A DNA stretch of 64,000 nt. It comes from Lachancea kluyveri NRRL Y-12651 (taxonomy: Eukaryota > Ascomycota > Saccharomycetes > Saccharomycetales > Saccharomycetaceae). The DNA is taken from assembly GCA_000149225.2 (NCBI GenBank), contig CM000687.1:858501-922500 (forward strand), in the 5' to 3' direction. A program made the translations under genes and the position numbers. This document shows, piece after piece, positions 38,801 to 48,362 of this stretch; position 1 is the stretch's first letter, and each line of letters opens with the position of its first letter. The notes beneath the pieces are model-generated. The model made no database searches. It had not been told where the DNA came from and saw nothing but the letters and a program-made list of their open reading frames with translations.

Positions 38801-39766
38801 CAAGCGATCCTCTTTTATTATGGAATCAAACTTGTTACTACTGGGTCTTATAGTACTGAGAAGATGTTTGAAACGTTTACGTTGTTACTATTTACCGTCA
38901 TGACATGTGTTTCTCTGATTGGACAAATTCCGGATATCAGTAGAGGACAAAGAGCAGCAACGTATATTTTTAGGATCATCGATAACCAATCACCTGCTGC
39001 AAAAGATGAAAAAAAGAAAATTGCAAGTTATAAATTCACTCATGATCCACTGATTTCTGTGAAAAACCTGTCCTTTTCATATCCCTCTGCCCCTTCAACT
39101 GCGATATATAAAGGACTCAAATTGGATGTGTTCTCTGGAGAAACAATTGCTGTAGTTGGTGAATCTGGATCAGGAAAGTCTACACTTACCCTTCTGATTT
39201 CTGCCCTGTACGAGGTTCCTAACGGTTCAATCGAAATCGATGGTATAGATATTAACAGATGGGATACAAACAAATTACGTACCATTATATCGGTAGTTGA
39301 ACAAAAACCTCAGTTTTTTGATGGCACGGTAGGTGAGAATCTACTATACGGTATTTCTGGGCGTGTCACTCAGATCCAGGTCAAGGAGGCGTTGTGCCTT
39401 GCTGGTGTCCAAGATTTTGTGTTTTCTTTGCCCGAAGGCCTAGATACCAGAATTGATACCAGTTTAATATCTGGTGGCCAAGCACAGCGTTTGTCGATCG
39501 CAAGAGCTATGTTGAGAAAACCCAAGATTTTATTTTTGGACGAGTGCACTTCTGCTTTAGATACTTCTAACACCCACGCTATTGCAAACCTTATCAAAAA
39601 GCATTTTTGCGGAATCACCACAATTGTTATTACTCATAATGAACAAATGATGAGAGCCTGTGAAAGAATTGCTGTGCTACAAAACGGAAAAGTTGCAGAG
39701 GATGGATCATTTGACGACCTTTATGCGCAACGCGGCGAATTCTTTAGAATAATGAATAACGGCTAG
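35834..39766 (+). CDS. STE6: a-factor exporter Ste6 (ABC transporter, ABCB type)
   Basis: Ste6 exports the farnesylated a-factor pheromone from MATa cells. I start at MVKNFLQRFRLRK (ATG at 35834), giving 1310 residues against 1290. It is a full transporter: TMD1 about 25-330, NBD1 with Walker A GKSGSGKST (404-412) and signature LSGGQ (510-514), a linker with acidic and Arg-rich parts (about 610-740), TMD2 about 750-1030, and NBD2 with Walker A GESGSGKST (1109-1117) and signature ISGGQ (1212-1216). The NBD1 Walker B region LILDEAISG is intact. In S. cerevisiae it is divergent from UBA1's other neighbour in the same way; here STE6 and UBA1 converge as there. Confidence 0.97.
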   Translation: MVKNFLQRFRLRKRRHIYKYVNVEEDWLALLVILVTTILNGLVPAITSILTGKIFNLLQTFSRHGFDSNPTFKREVTLKSMSLMLTGVACLPICWLSIYTWMDLGEKQGLRVRRKLLNTYLDKPLTWYDKSEQASGEFTQLNRCVEELRSSCAESSAITFQNVVTVFALTITSFYYSWSLTLVIMAGVPIIIVFSVILSKLIERFTRLENMESSRAAQMVSWSFDAAEMIRLFCTQQFEIEKFELSVKKCTKYFIRISLFSSASYAMLRFFTLCMFIQGFWFGNKMIRQGVLTTGDVITCFSSCLLLGNTLNNTLQQVITMQKGKVALGKILMFTSEENDFPDHRNEIISDAFILNHINANKFRCGGEISFKNVSFSYPTRPNYHVLKNVSLNFPKNKTTFIVGKSGSGKSTIGKLLLKSYGGYTGAIEVDGIDIQHIKTSWLAENITLVEQSCTLFNDTIKNNILLGCKGKAYGDSLVREACQMALLDRLIFDLPNGLDTVLGSGGVSLSGGQKQRVALARARVRDSPILILDEAISGMDIIHRDLLVEAIKKWRKGMTTVIVTHELTQISDEDYLYFMEEGQIRESGFKCNLEKNENSHFNRLWRLQKAKTGFSRRSVSTSNLEKFPENAEVVNETKLDPCTHQGRISIIEKHMSLLTPGINFFPTSSSIRNTVIEESSVLFAAPRRSIRKRQRAACSKINIGQGESIQDGYDLEIHERIDDRPESISLWTIVRKMNTTINKRSLLILGLTCSLMAGIANPIFSYTFSKLLSGIVPQNNEIGSPKYLIKWSGIVLFIAVLDSTFTFLKNFFLGYCSEYWIRDLRMLAIRKITAQDLHWFSLDMNKSSEISALVLNDLRDLRSLVSEFLSSISTLIIVSSVGIVWAFISGWKLSLVCISLFPIFILFSCFYGGLLQRYETDYKTKVAELENQLHEIFRGITTIRYLKLEYQFLEKYYNLEKKMRRASKKRAITIGFGVAASNTLTLAVQAILFYYGIKLVTTGSYSTEKMFETFTLLLFTVMTCVSLIGQIPDISRGQRAATYIFRIIDNQSPAAKDEKKKIASYKFTHDPLISVKNLSFSYPSAPSTAIYKGLKLDVFSGETIAVVGESGSGKSTLTLLISALYEVPNGSIEIDGIDINRWDTNKLRTIISVVEQKPQFFDGTVGENLLYGISGRVTQIQVKEALCLAGVQDFVFSLPEGLDTRIDTSLISGGQAQRLSIARAMLRKPKILFLDECTSALDTSNTHAIANLIKKHFCGITTIVITHNEQMMRACERIAVLQNGKVAEDGSFDDLYAQRGEFFRIMNNG

Positions 39767-40112
39767 TCTTATATACTTTATGGGAGGCCAATGTGGTTAG
39801 CATGGTAAGCAAAAAAAAAAATAAGAAATAAAAAAAGCTGATCCGTTTGGTTTGACAGTGCCTAATCATCAATTGGGTAGTAGGACTTTATAATAACATG
39901 GAATCTCATACGCCTGACTGCCCTTCTTCCACTGTAGTACATATTTTCATTCGCACACCTAGTAAATGCAGTAAAAAAGACATATTGTACGTTATAATAT
40001 AAACGCTATAAAGAGTTTTACTCTTAAATACCATGATTCTCCCTCCTCAAAAATACGTTCGAACCAGTAATGCCCAAGTACTATAAAATTTTTACAACAT
40101 AGAAACCTGTCA
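39767..40112. other. Intergenic region STE6-UBA1
   Basis: About 350 bases between convergent 3' ends, with AT-rich sequence, an A run near 39810-39820 and TATA-like terminator motifs. No gene seen. Confidence 0.5.
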
Positions 40113-43100
40113 CTACAAGTGAAGGGTAACATATGGAACTTCTACATCCTCCCCTTCTTTATCATCGGCACAGATCTCCAAGATCATAGTTTTAGTGTGA
40201 GCTGGTACTTCTTTTTTGGTAACTAGCTTTACAACTTCAGTCATTGGTAATCCCATTCTTTCCTTCAACTTCTTTGGTGGGAAGAAGGATGCATATAGCA
40301 AAGAGACTCCGTACGACAGCATGGTGACCTCCAAACCCTCTTCGTTTTCAAAGTACTCAATTAGACCCTTCAACGTGACGTCACCTTGAAGATCGAATCT
40401 ATCCCAGATTTTATCATAGGTTTTACCATTATATTTGCCTTGTGGAGAAGTAATTGGTTCAGAAAATCCAAAAAATGGCAATGCTAGATTCACAAAACCA
40501 TTCTTGTATTCTTCAATATTGGTTTTACCATCAACGACCTTGTATAGTTCCAGATTAACCAAACCCGTTACTAAACCGGTTGTGGTAGCAATGGCAGGAA
40601 TAATACGGCCGGCGATAAACTTTGTTTTTTGGCGGTCTGCTGGCTCAATAGAGTAGTTTAGAGCTCTATTGTTGGAGGCAGCAGTAATAAATTCGATGTG
40701 GTGATTTGTATCATCATCCTTTTCGAATTCAACTGGGGTTAGTTTGAAACCGGCTAGAGTAGAAGCATCGGGTAGTGATGATGCCAGCGATTCCAATGCA
40801 TCACCATCTGTCTGGTTGTTAGCATTTGGATCAGGTTCATCATCATTAGCTTGAATCTTCACATCAGATCTTGGAGAGAAGGCTGGTACATTAATCTTGG
40901 AGATGACCGATTGGTAGTAATTGACATCTGGCTCACTGTCATCACCCTTCAAACCATAGTTAAAAGCACGCAAGTTTGCACCTGCAACAATGAAGTGGAA
41001 GTGATCTAGGTTGTTGATATCAAAAACTAATGGTTCTGGAGCACGCTTTGGTCCAGACCAAAAAGGAGCACCGCTTGAAGTCTTGGCATCTTTAGGAAAG
41101 TTGTACAAAAGTTGTTGGATATCATAATTAAACTTCTTCTCAAACTCCATCCTGGCCCATTTGATACAATCCTCGAAATTATAAGGTCTATTAGAAAGAG
41201 AGTCCGAAATGGATTCTAAAACACCCTTCACATCACCAGCCTGTTTCAAAGTTTGCTCAACAAAGTTTGGTTGAGTCAAATACATGTTAACATTTTCTGG
41301 AGATTCTGCAAAATAGCCCTGAAACAAGGATTTGGCCCAAGCAATAGTGTGATCAATTTTATTAGGGAAGGAACGTAGAGTACACAATGGGATGGATTTT
41401 TCTGGAGGATCCCTGGAGGAAGAGTAGGATTCAGTCAAAGAAGGGATAATAACTTGAGTGTTACCCTTTGTACCCAAAGTACCCGATTCCAACAAAGCCT
41501 TTTTATAGAATACGCAACGGCGATCGACATAAGTACGGGCGTCGACGTTATCTAGGGCATTGGTAACGAAACTTAAGCTTTTCCAAAATTCGTCGTTAAA
41601 TAGATCTTCAGTATCTGGCCCAACCTTTTCAATTCTGGCATCAATCTTTCCTTTCAAGTCAGAGTTCATAACACTGACTGCTTCAGCTGCAACCTCAGAC
41701 TTGTTTCTGCCAACATCTCTTGGCCTGAACAAGAATTGACGGTTCAAATTGGATTTTTCAATAGAGTCGTTATCAGTGACGATGATTTTACCCTCTGGAC
41801 CGGAACCTAACCCTAGCAAGGCCCAATTTTTTAGCATCTCACAGCCAATTGCACCAGAACCAACTAGGAAGACTTTCAAGTTGGCAATGGCTCTCTGGAA
41901 ATCTAAACCGAAAACTGCAATTTGCCCATCGTAACGGGAGTTAATTGGCTTGGTAGTTTCTTCGGTTCTTGGATATTCTTCAGAACCTGGTAGAGACTCT
42001 AGAGAATCAAAATACATGTATTGCTTTAATGGGGTGAACTTACCGGAACAGGCTTTCAAGACTTCCTGTGCAACAAGACCACCAAAGAAGGCAACCATAC
42101 CCGGAATATCACCTCTTGCTTGGTACGACAATTCTCTAACCAACTTTTCATCAATCTCTGCATCTTTGCCCAAAACCTTGGGCTCTTGAGCAGATAAATC
42201 AGTCACTAGTTTAACCAACTCGTTAGCGTCTTCCTCATTCATCGGCCTTGGCAACTGACTCTGATGTCTAGTCCTAAATTGGTGTAAAGCTTGGAATCCT
42301 AAATGCAACAACGCAGGCCTGTCAAATTTGGAGTAGTCAGCATACACAAATTCTGGTTCGGCAAGTGATTCTTGCAAAGTCTTGAAGGAGAGATTCAACG
42401 GCATCTTAACCTGGGTGAAAATACCGCCCTTCTTGTAAACCCCTAAATCTTTCACAGAGCCGATTTTGAAGGCAAATGGACCCAGTACTTCGACCTTGTG
42501 TGGCGTACCATCATTCAACTTCTCCAGACCTTCAACTTCCGAGAATTTTACGTAATCACCGTCCTCCAAATTATGCCTGTTGTCGTCTAGCATTGTAACG
42601 GTGCCATCAGGTTCGATGTCTGAAACAATACCAGTGTTTGGCTCTTCACCAGTTGGGTCGATAACAGTAAATTCGTCGCCCAAATCGACGAATACTTGAC
42701 CGAAAAGGCCTCTAGTTTCGGTAGAAATAAATTTCAGGCCAGCGAGGTGACAAAAGTTGTTCAATTTGACCTTCTCTTCCAAGGTGGCTGTATCAGTGAC
42801 AACCACAACTTGGTAATTTAGCAATTCTTTTTCGTTTTTCAAAGACTCCAAGATTTGAACTGGCACATAAGAGTTCAACTCAGCCAACTTTGCGGCAGAA
42901 ACCTGGTCTCTTGGTTTACCGATGTCTTTCTCGGTCAAAAAAAATTGTGTAGACAGATCCTGTACAGCTGTTGGTTCAGGGTCGTGTAAAGTTAAGGATT
43001 TGACACCAGCTAGAGCAACGTTCTTTGCAATTTCGATACCTAGACCTCTAAGACCAACGATTAAAACATTTGAATCCTGCATTTTCAACATGGCCTCCTT

Positions 43101-43163
43101 ACCTAGAACATACAATTGACGAGAGTAAAGACTCTCATCGATCTCACCGTTGTTTTTGGACAT
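40113..43163 (-). CDS. UBA1: Ubiquitin-activating enzyme E1, Uba1
   Basis: Uba1 activates ubiquitin with ATP and passes it to E2 enzymes; essential in yeast. The product has 1016 residues against 1024. The N-terminal inactive adenylation half ([17 protein letters not shown]) is followed by the active half ([20 protein letters not shown] and [10 protein letters not shown]). The catalytic cysteine is Cys594 in [22 protein letters not shown]-terminal ubiquitin-fold domain ends [12 protein letters not shown]. The N-terminus is a few residues shorter than in S. cerevisiae ([21 protein letters not shown]). A PACE element lies in the upstream region shared with MOG1. Confidence 0.98.
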   Translation of the reverse strand: MSKNNGEIDESLYSRQLYVLGKEAMLKMQDSNVLIVGLRGLGIEIAKNVALAGVKSLTLHDPEPTAVQDLSTQFFLTEKDIGKPRDQVSAAKLAELNSYVPVQILESLKNEKELLNYQVVVVTDTATLEEKVKLNNFCHLAGLKFISTETRGLFGQVFVDLGDEFTVIDPTGEEPNTGIVSDIEPDGTVTMLDDNRHNLEDGDYVKFSEVEGLEKLNDGTPHKVEVLGPFAFKIGSVKDLGVYKKGGIFTQVKMPLNLSFKTLQESLAEPEFVYADYSKFDRPALLHLGFQALHQFRTRHQSQLPRPMNEEDANELVKLVTDLSAQEPKVLGKDAEIDEKLVRELSYQARGDIPGMVAFFGGLVAQEVLKACSGKFTPLKQYMYFDSLESLPGSEEYPRTEETTKPINSRYDGQIAVFGLDFQRAIANLKVFLVGSGAIGCEMLKNWALLGLGSGPEGKIIVTDNDSIEKSNLNRQFLFRPRDVGRNKSEVAAEAVSVMNSDLKGKIDARIEKVGPDTEDLFNDEFWKSLSFVTNALDNVDARTYVDRRCVFYKKALLESGTLGTKGNTQVIIPSLTESYSSSRDPPEKSIPLCTLRSFPNKIDHTIAWAKSLFQGYFAESPENVNMYLTQPNFVEQTLKQAGDVKGVLESISDSLSNRPYNFEDCIKWARMEFEKKFNYDIQQLLYNFPKDAKTSSGAPFWSGPKRAPEPLVFDINNLDHFHFIVAGANLRAFNYGLKGDDSEPDVNYYQSVISKINVPAFSPRSDVKIQANDDEPDPNANNQTDGDALESLASSLPDASTLAGFKLTPVEFEKDDDTNHHIEFITAASNNRALNYSIEPADRQKTKFIAGRIIPAIATTTGLVTGLVNLELYKVVDGKTNIEEYKNGFVNLALPFFGFSEPITSPQGKYNGKTYDKIWDRFDLQGDVTLKGLIEYFENEEGLEVTMLSYGVSLLYASFFPPKKLKERMGLPMTEVVKLVTKKEVPAHTKTMILEICADDKEGEDVEVPYVTLHL

Positions 43164-43240
43164 GATTTTTGCGTTCTATGCTTACTTCTGTAGTTAGTAA
43201 CAAAGCAAGTACCTATGCCCCTCGACCTTTTTCAAGGGTT

Positions 43241-43249
43241 TTTGCCACC
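43241..43249 (-). promoter_or_regulatory. Proteasome-associated control element (Rpn4 site) upstream of UBA1
   Basis: TTTGCCACC on the plus strand is an exact reverse of the PACE consensus GGTGGCAAA. It lies about 80 bases before the UBA1 ATG, in the 173-base divergent promoter with MOG1. Rpn4 drives proteasome and ubiquitin-pathway genes in yeast, so control of UBA1 is the likely role. Confidence 0.75.
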
Positions 43250-43336
43250 GACCCAACATCATGAAATACGACAGCGTAACATGGACCACGTTGGCGGCGG
43301 ACTCTGTTCTTCTTTGGAACATATATACATGCCCAT

Positions 43337-43966
43337 ATGTTTAGTGGGCTCGAACAACTGGCGTCTAAGCAGAGAGAAAATATGCCAGTCAAACAGGAGC
43401 TATATGGTGGTGCAATTGTCACCGTGATTCCAGATGGATTTTTAGATGCGTCTATGCTACGTGAAGTACCTGACACTCAGGAGGTATTCGTTAATAGTCG
43501 AAAAGAGCAGGACCGGTTTGAAGATGGTTTGGGAACTAATGAGAGTGTAATAGTCGATTTGCTGCAACGTATTAGCGAACAAGACAATCGCAAAGCTCTA
43601 GACGTACATATTCGGGAGGTTTCTAGCATCAACGGCACCAACGAATGGCACCTGCTGAAGCTAGACGGGGAAGGCACAAGTACACAAACATGCGTTGCCG
43701 TAGAATCTGCCCTCAAATGGGGCAAAGAGGATATGCGTGAAACGTTAGTATTATGTTTAGCACTAATAAGGCTAGAGGATGTGGAGACCGATGTCATCAT
43801 CACTGTAAACGTTCCTATAGATGATGCTTCCGAACTGGAAGAGCTGGATCAGTGGGTCTCCGACGATACAAGTAAACCGCTCCCACCAAGAGTCCGTGCA
43901 TCCTACGCAGTCTTGAAGCAAATGGTACAAGAATTTAGGATTATAGATAAATCACTATTCGTATAA
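43337..43966 (+). CDS. MOG1: Mog1, Ran/Gsp1-binding nuclear import factor
   Basis: Mog1 binds the Ran GTPase Gsp1 and supports nuclear protein import. The product has 209 residues against 218. Family segments are ELYGGAIVTVIPDGFLDAS, REVPDTQEVFVNSR, FEDGLGTNESVIVDLL and, near the end, DVIITVNVPID and VQEFRIIDKSLFV. The N-terminus is shorter than in S. cerevisiae. In S. cerevisiae MOG1 is YJR074W; it is divergent from UBA1 (YKL210W) only in this merged order. Confidence 0.93.
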   Translation: MFSGLEQLASKQRENMPVKQELYGGAIVTVIPDGFLDASMLREVPDTQEVFVNSRKEQDRFEDGLGTNESVIVDLLQRISEQDNRKALDVHIREVSSINGTNEWHLLKLDGEGTSTQTCVAVESALKWGKEDMRETLVLCLALIRLEDVETDVIITVNVPIDDASELEELDQWVSDDTSKPLPPRVRASYAVLKQMVQEFRIIDKSLFV

Positions 43967-44107
43967 AGCGACACAAAATGACCGACTTGTATAAAAATTT
44001 TACTTAACGTTGGGCTGGGAGACTTTTTGGGAGGGTTTGATATGTTTTTATGTAGTGTATACCATTCCAGTTTCGTGTTTCACACCAGTATAGAAGAGGA
44101 AGTAGCG

Positions 44108-45331
44108 ATGGCAAAGTCTAAGGGTAACAACCTGAAACGTGCTTTCTTTGTATCCGTGCCGCTTGTACTCGGACTGTTGCTCTTGCTATGGTTCACAAAT
44201 TATTCGAAGTCTACTGATTTACAGAATGTCTTGCAAAACTTGCCCAAGGAGATTACCCAAAGCATCAATTCTGCTGCATCTTCACAAAAGCAAGACAATG
44301 AGATTCTTGAAAGGTTTGAAAAGCTAACACAAGATTTGTTAAAGAAGCAAGACGAACAACTGAAAAAATTCGACAGGGAGCGCAAGGTCTTGGAGAAGAA
44401 AATTCAAAGCTTGAGACATCCTCCAGCACATGCCACCACACGTGAAAAACTAGCATCAGTGTTTGAACATGGTGCCACCAAGAAGTTTCCTGCTTACATT
44501 TGGCAGACCTGGCCTTACTCTGATTCGGATGAGAGAATGGAATCAACACTAAGAACGTACGAAAGAAATTGGGGCGCGAAAAACCCGGGTTTCGTCCATG
44601 AAATAATCAACGATGATACCGCAGCAGCACTGGTACACTACTTGTACTCACCTATTCCTGAAGTCATTGAAGCTTACGATGCTTTGCCTTCCAGTTTTTT
44701 GAGAATTGATTTTTTCAAGTACTTAATTCTATTGGCTCGGGGTGGTATTTATGCGGACATGGATACGAATCCTTTACAGCCCATTCCAAACTGGATTCCA
44801 GAAAATGTTTCTCCAAAGGAAATCGGATTAGTTGTTGGTATCGAAAACGATTCCAGGAATCCGGATTGGAGGAGCAAATATTTGAGAAGACTACAATTCG
44901 GCGACTGGATCATTCAAGCTAAACCGGGCCATCCAATAATCCGTGAAATTGTCGCCAAGATAACCGAAAATACTTTGAAACGTAAATCTGATGGTGAGTT
45001 GAGGATGCACCTGAGAAACGACATGAACATTATGGGCTGGACCGGTTCTGGTGTTTGGACCGATGTAATTTTCACTTATTTCAACGACTACGTTCAAAGT
45101 GGAGTCCTATCGAAGATCACGTGGAAGGATTTCCACGACCTGAAAGTTCCTAAGCTAGTTAGCGATGTTTTGATTTTTCCTCAGTCCTCCTTCAATGCTC
45201 CTGAAAAGGACAAGCCTAAGGACGGTTCCGAGGTTAAGGAAGTCGATGAAGGTAACAAAGCTTTGCACTTTGCAACACACCAAGGCATGAAAAGCTGGAA
45301 GGCTGCTCCAAAGGTTGCTGATGGCAAATGA
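44108..45331 (+). CDS. HOC1: Hoc1, Golgi alpha-1,6-mannosyltransferase subunit
   Basis: Hoc1 is an Och1-like glycosyltransferase (GT32) of the M-Pol II complex that extends mannan in the cis-Golgi. I start at MAKSKGNNLKRAFF (ATG at 44108), giving 407 residues against 396; the open frame upstream to 44027 is unlike the family. It is a type II protein: membrane anchor about 14-31, coiled-coil stem about 40-115 and catalytic domain from about 135. The DxD motif is Asp217-Met-Asp219 in GIYADMDTNP. Conserved parts include KFPAYIWQTW, LPSSFLRIDFFKYLILL and NIMGWTGSGVWTD. Confidence 0.96.
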   Translation: MAKSKGNNLKRAFFVSVPLVLGLLLLLWFTNYSKSTDLQNVLQNLPKEITQSINSAASSQKQDNEILERFEKLTQDLLKKQDEQLKKFDRERKVLEKKIQSLRHPPAHATTREKLASVFEHGATKKFPAYIWQTWPYSDSDERMESTLRTYERNWGAKNPGFVHEIINDDTAAALVHYLYSPIPEVIEAYDALPSSFLRIDFFKYLILLARGGIYADMDTNPLQPIPNWIPENVSPKEIGLVVGIENDSRNPDWRSKYLRRLQFGDWIIQAKPGHPIIREIVAKITENTLKRKSDGELRMHLRNDMNIMGWTGSGVWTDVIFTYFNDYVQSGVLSKITWKDFHDLKVPKLVSDVLIFPQSSFNAPEKDKPKDGSEVKEVDEGNKALHFATHQGMKSWKAAPKVADGK

Positions 45332-45885
45332 GACTTCTGTATAGTAAGCAAATGTATAAGTAAGAGTTTTTTAAGAGATACCACGTCAGGAAAGAAAAAA
45401 AGAAAAAAAGTAATTCTACGATAACTATGCTCTCCTCATATTCTCTTCAAAGGATCAGGTTTTGCGCCCAAGCTCTACTAAAAACTGGGCATTTAAATAG
45501 ACTTTCCTCGTCACTTAAAGGATATCTGTTGTCCCTATCTAGTTACTCATCATGCTAAGAAGAGAATTGAAGAGAGAAAAAAAAAAAGAAGCCTTCTCAA
45601 GATCTTGGTTAAAAATCTTGGCGGATCTTACTAGATCCTTGGCTACCCGTTTAGAGGGTTGCTACTGCTTCGGTTTCTGGACCGAGCATTACTATAGGAT
45701 ATGATTAAAAACGTGCTGTTTTTATACCTCAAAAATTTTTCGTGTGTTTTTTGGTGCATGGATTGACGCGATAAAAAAAGATTAGGGCTTACATACTTGT
45801 GATCTTCTAAATCTGAATTCGAAAAAAAAATAAGAGTGAAAAGTGTTATATCAGCTAGAAATTTTTATAAAGAGCAAAAGACGCC
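45332..45885. other. Intergenic region HOC1-CDC11
   Basis: About 550 bases between two convergent 3' ends, with A runs. Around 45,625-45,690 there are two short possible hairpins (GGATC-N6-GATCC and TCGGT-N6-ACCGA). I could not match them to any RNA family and do not call a gene. Confidence 0.45.
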
Positions 45886-47118
45886 TTAGGCATCCAACTC
45901 CTGCTTCAAATGTGCTTCCCTTTCCAATCTATCTTCGATTTCTCTTAGTTCCTGCTCTCTTTGTAGTAGCTCCTGCCTTTTCATCAACAGTTCTTGTTGG
46001 ACCCTCTCTTCAAATGCCCTTAACCTTTCTTCTTCCAGCCTGATCTGTTCTTCACGAGCCAAATAGGTATCCTGGCTTGCACTTTGTTGTGGTATGGACC
46101 TATTGTTTGAGGTAACAGATGATGCTTCACCGCCACGGAAAGAAGTAGTCCCCGAAACTGCTGGAGAGGATAGATGTTCGTTGCTGTTATTTTTAATCGC
46201 GGGCACTTGTTTCAATGCAGGGCCTTCTCCAGATAATGCTTCAGTTCTGTATCTCTCGTACAATATCTCATGTGTATAGTCTTTGAAATCATGCAGGTGG
46301 GAAATTAGTAAGGTGTTTCTCAGGACAACAAAATCCGAGAGTGAAGAATCTTCAACATCCAATGTACCCCAAGGATATCTTCTGCCGCGGATAACAGTAC
46401 CATCACCCAAGTCATAAACTTCGTTGGAGCCTATAACGGTGAATGGTAACAAAGAGCGCAGATATGTATTTGTTTCATAATCTTCATCGGAGATATCATC
46501 TTCGTCAAAGGGGAAGTTATAGATGGGTAGATTATAGTAGTCAATATCTTCCATAATCAGTTTTTTGTTCAATTTTAATTCTTCGGGAGTCAAAGAGTCA
46601 GCTTTGCTAACTATCGGAATGACATTAACCAAGGGACCTAATGTTTGGATAAACTGAACATCGATTTCCTTCAGGCCATGTCCCGTTGGGTTGATAAGAT
46701 ACAGGCAGCAATGAACCCTGCCATCTTTGAAACGTGGGTTTCTTCTCACACGGCTCTCTTCTAGTAGAATTTCGTCATACTGATGGCGAATGTAATCGGA
46801 GATTACGTTGAAACTTGGAGAATTATCTAAGGAATCGCCAAACCCAGGTGTATCAATAATGTTCAATTGGATCTTAACACCCTCGTCGTCTTCCAACTCA
46901 ACAGTTTCCTCTCTCAATTGAACATCAATTTGAGTGGAAGTGTCAGTAGGTAGCATAACTGTTGTGGAGACGTCAACAACTTGCTGACCACAGAGCGTGT
47001 TAATGAAAGTTGATCTACCGGAGCCGGACTGGCCGACAACCATCACTGTAAAGTTGATACCTCTTTTTAAATGCTTTCTCTTTCTTAAGGCAGCTGAAGC
47101 CTCGATAATACTAGCCAT
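45886..47118 (-). CDS. CDC11: Septin Cdc11
   Basis: Cdc11 is a subunit of septin rods and filaments at the bud neck, where it caps the octamer. The product has 410 residues against 415. It has an N-terminal polybasic segment (LRKRKHLKRG) before the P-loop GQSGSGRST (29-37). The G3-like segment is DTPGFGD and the G4 motif reads SKADSLT. A variable linker follows at about 310-355, and the C-terminal coiled coil (about 355-410) is rich in Glu, Gln and Arg. In S. cerevisiae it is YJR076C, next to HOC1 (YJR075W) and MIR1 (YJR077C), here with a block of chromosome XI genes placed between CDC11 and MIR1. Confidence 0.97.
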   Translation of the reverse strand: MASIIEASAALRKRKHLKRGINFTVMVVGQSGSGRSTFINTLCGQQVVDVSTTVMLPTDTSTQIDVQLREETVELEDDEGVKIQLNIIDTPGFGDSLDNSPSFNVISDYIRHQYDEILLEESRVRRNPRFKDGRVHCCLYLINPTGHGLKEIDVQFIQTLGPLVNVIPIVSKADSLTPEELKLNKKLIMEDIDYYNLPIYNFPFDEDDISDEDYETNTYLRSLLPFTVIGSNEVYDLGDGTVIRGRRYPWGTLDVEDSSLSDFVVLRNTLLISHLHDFKDYTHEILYERYRTEALSGEGPALKQVPAIKNNSNEHLSSPAVSGTTSFRGGEASSVTSNNRSIPQQSASQDTYLAREEQIRLEEERLRAFEERVQQELLMKRQELLQREQELREIEDRLEREAHLKQELDA

Positions 47119-47288
47119 TGCTCTTTCTTTTTGATGTTGTACGTTGGTATTGTTTACGTGTTTTGCAGTGGACGAAAACTCTGTTTTCTACTTTTTTCGT
47201 GGAGACTTCTAAATTCTCCTATGAAATCTGGCTGGTAATTCGTAAAATTCCCAGAATCGAGAACAACCGTAGATTTTCCTTTGCGTAA

Positions 47289-47808
47289 TGTACCTGGCTC
47301 CGAGACAAAGCCGTAATAAAGGACAATTTTCAGCCTCATAGAGTGAATAAGCTAGACACAGAGAAAAGTAGTGCTCAAAACAGTATATCGAGGAGCAGTA
47401 ACGTCGTTATTTGCACAGCAGAGCATACGGATGTAGACACCGTACTCTGTTCCAATGTCTCTTTTGGGGGTTTGGGAGCACAACGATTTCTTATGTATAG
47501 ACCCGATTGAACAGTTTCTCTTGATAGTTTCAAAAATTTAGATCTGTGGATTGGCAACATCACCCCTGATGATGTTGCCAAATTATTTGCGTCAAAGCAG
47601 ATCATCAAACAATGACAGCAGCATAGCTGCGCACCTCGCCTTGATTCCCGCGACGAACGTGTGTTTTTTGTCATTCGATCACAATTTCCCGTCAGCCAAA
47701 GTTGGCAAAATAACCAATATAAACAGGGACCGTAAAGAGATGAAGTGTTCGTGCAAATTACACGTTAATTTTATGGATTCAGGTGCTTTCATTAAACATG
47801 TGCAGTAG
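47289..47808 (+). pseudogene. Possible relic of an RRM-type RNA-binding protein gene
   Basis: In one plus-strand frame, after a stop at 47508-47510, the translation runs SLDSFKNLDLWIGNITPDD and on to a stop at 47613-47615. LWIGNI looks like an RNP2 strand, followed by a helix-like VAKLFASK. A second frame shifted by one base (47,551-47,808) continues with KVGKITNINRDRK and then KLHVNFMDSGAFIKHV, which looks like an RNP1 strand and second helix. Order and spacing fit one RRM broken by at least one frame change and a stop. An open stretch in the first frame (47,289-47,507) may be more of it. No family member can be named and chance is possible. Confidence 0.3.
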
Positions 47809-48294
47809 GAGAGGTGATTGCGAATCATCTGCGCTTGTCTTCCCCCCGTAACTTCTAGTGAGCTAGCCACACCTGCAAACCTCTTTGAGAGGTTCAATAC
47901 ATAAAATCACTAACTAGCCCCGGGTAAAACATCTATTTTACGGAAGCTATTCAACAAAGATGGCTAGGCCATACTTTACAGAATGCATACGCATAGATGC
48001 AAGTCTTTCAATTTCTTTTGTTCCAAGCAAAACTATTTTGGACATCCAGGAGACGAATAGCCACTTTACCACGAGCTCGAGGGAAATGTAGCTGCCATTA
48101 AATAAGGGGAAAAAAAAACAAACGGCAGAGACGTTTTAAAAATTTTGACAAATCCTTGAATAATACGGGTCTGCCCAGAGTGTACAGTGTATATACTCTG
48201 AGTCTGTTGATCCTTTAGCTGACAGCATCGATAACACCCTCCAAATCACTATATACGAACAATGAGCTTGCTGGAAAATTTGGCATTTAACTCT

Positions 48295-48301
48295 TGAGTC
48301 A
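48295..48301 (+). promoter_or_regulatory. Gcn4 site upstream of TRP3
   Basis: TGAGTCA, the exact core of the Gcn4 response element, lies 62 bases before the TRP3 ATG. A weaker copy (TGAGTCT) lies near 48,199. TRP3 is a known general-amino-acid-control gene in S. cerevisiae. Confidence 0.7.
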
Positions 48302-48362
48302 TATTCTCTCTTACTTGACAAAGTACCAAAAAAAAAGGACATCAACGAAATTCTCAACAATA

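Larger units (their letters stand above)
47119..48362. other. Intergenic region CDC11-TRP3
   Basis: About 1.2 kb between divergent genes. The left part is the CDC11 promoter and the right part the TRP3 promoter with a Gcn4 site. The middle (47,289-47,808) carries frames that look like fragments of a decayed RRM gene, listed separately. Confidence 0.5.

Noticed and set aside
43186-43200. TACTAAC on the minus strand upstream of UBA1, as sign of a 5' UTR intron
   Set aside because: There is no GTATGT-type donor at a fitting distance upstream, and the UBA1 frame is complete without splicing.
45600-45700. Short hairpins between HOC1 and CDC11 as a possible small RNA
   Set aside because: The stems are only about five base pairs and I could not find box H/ACA or C/D motifs in the right places.
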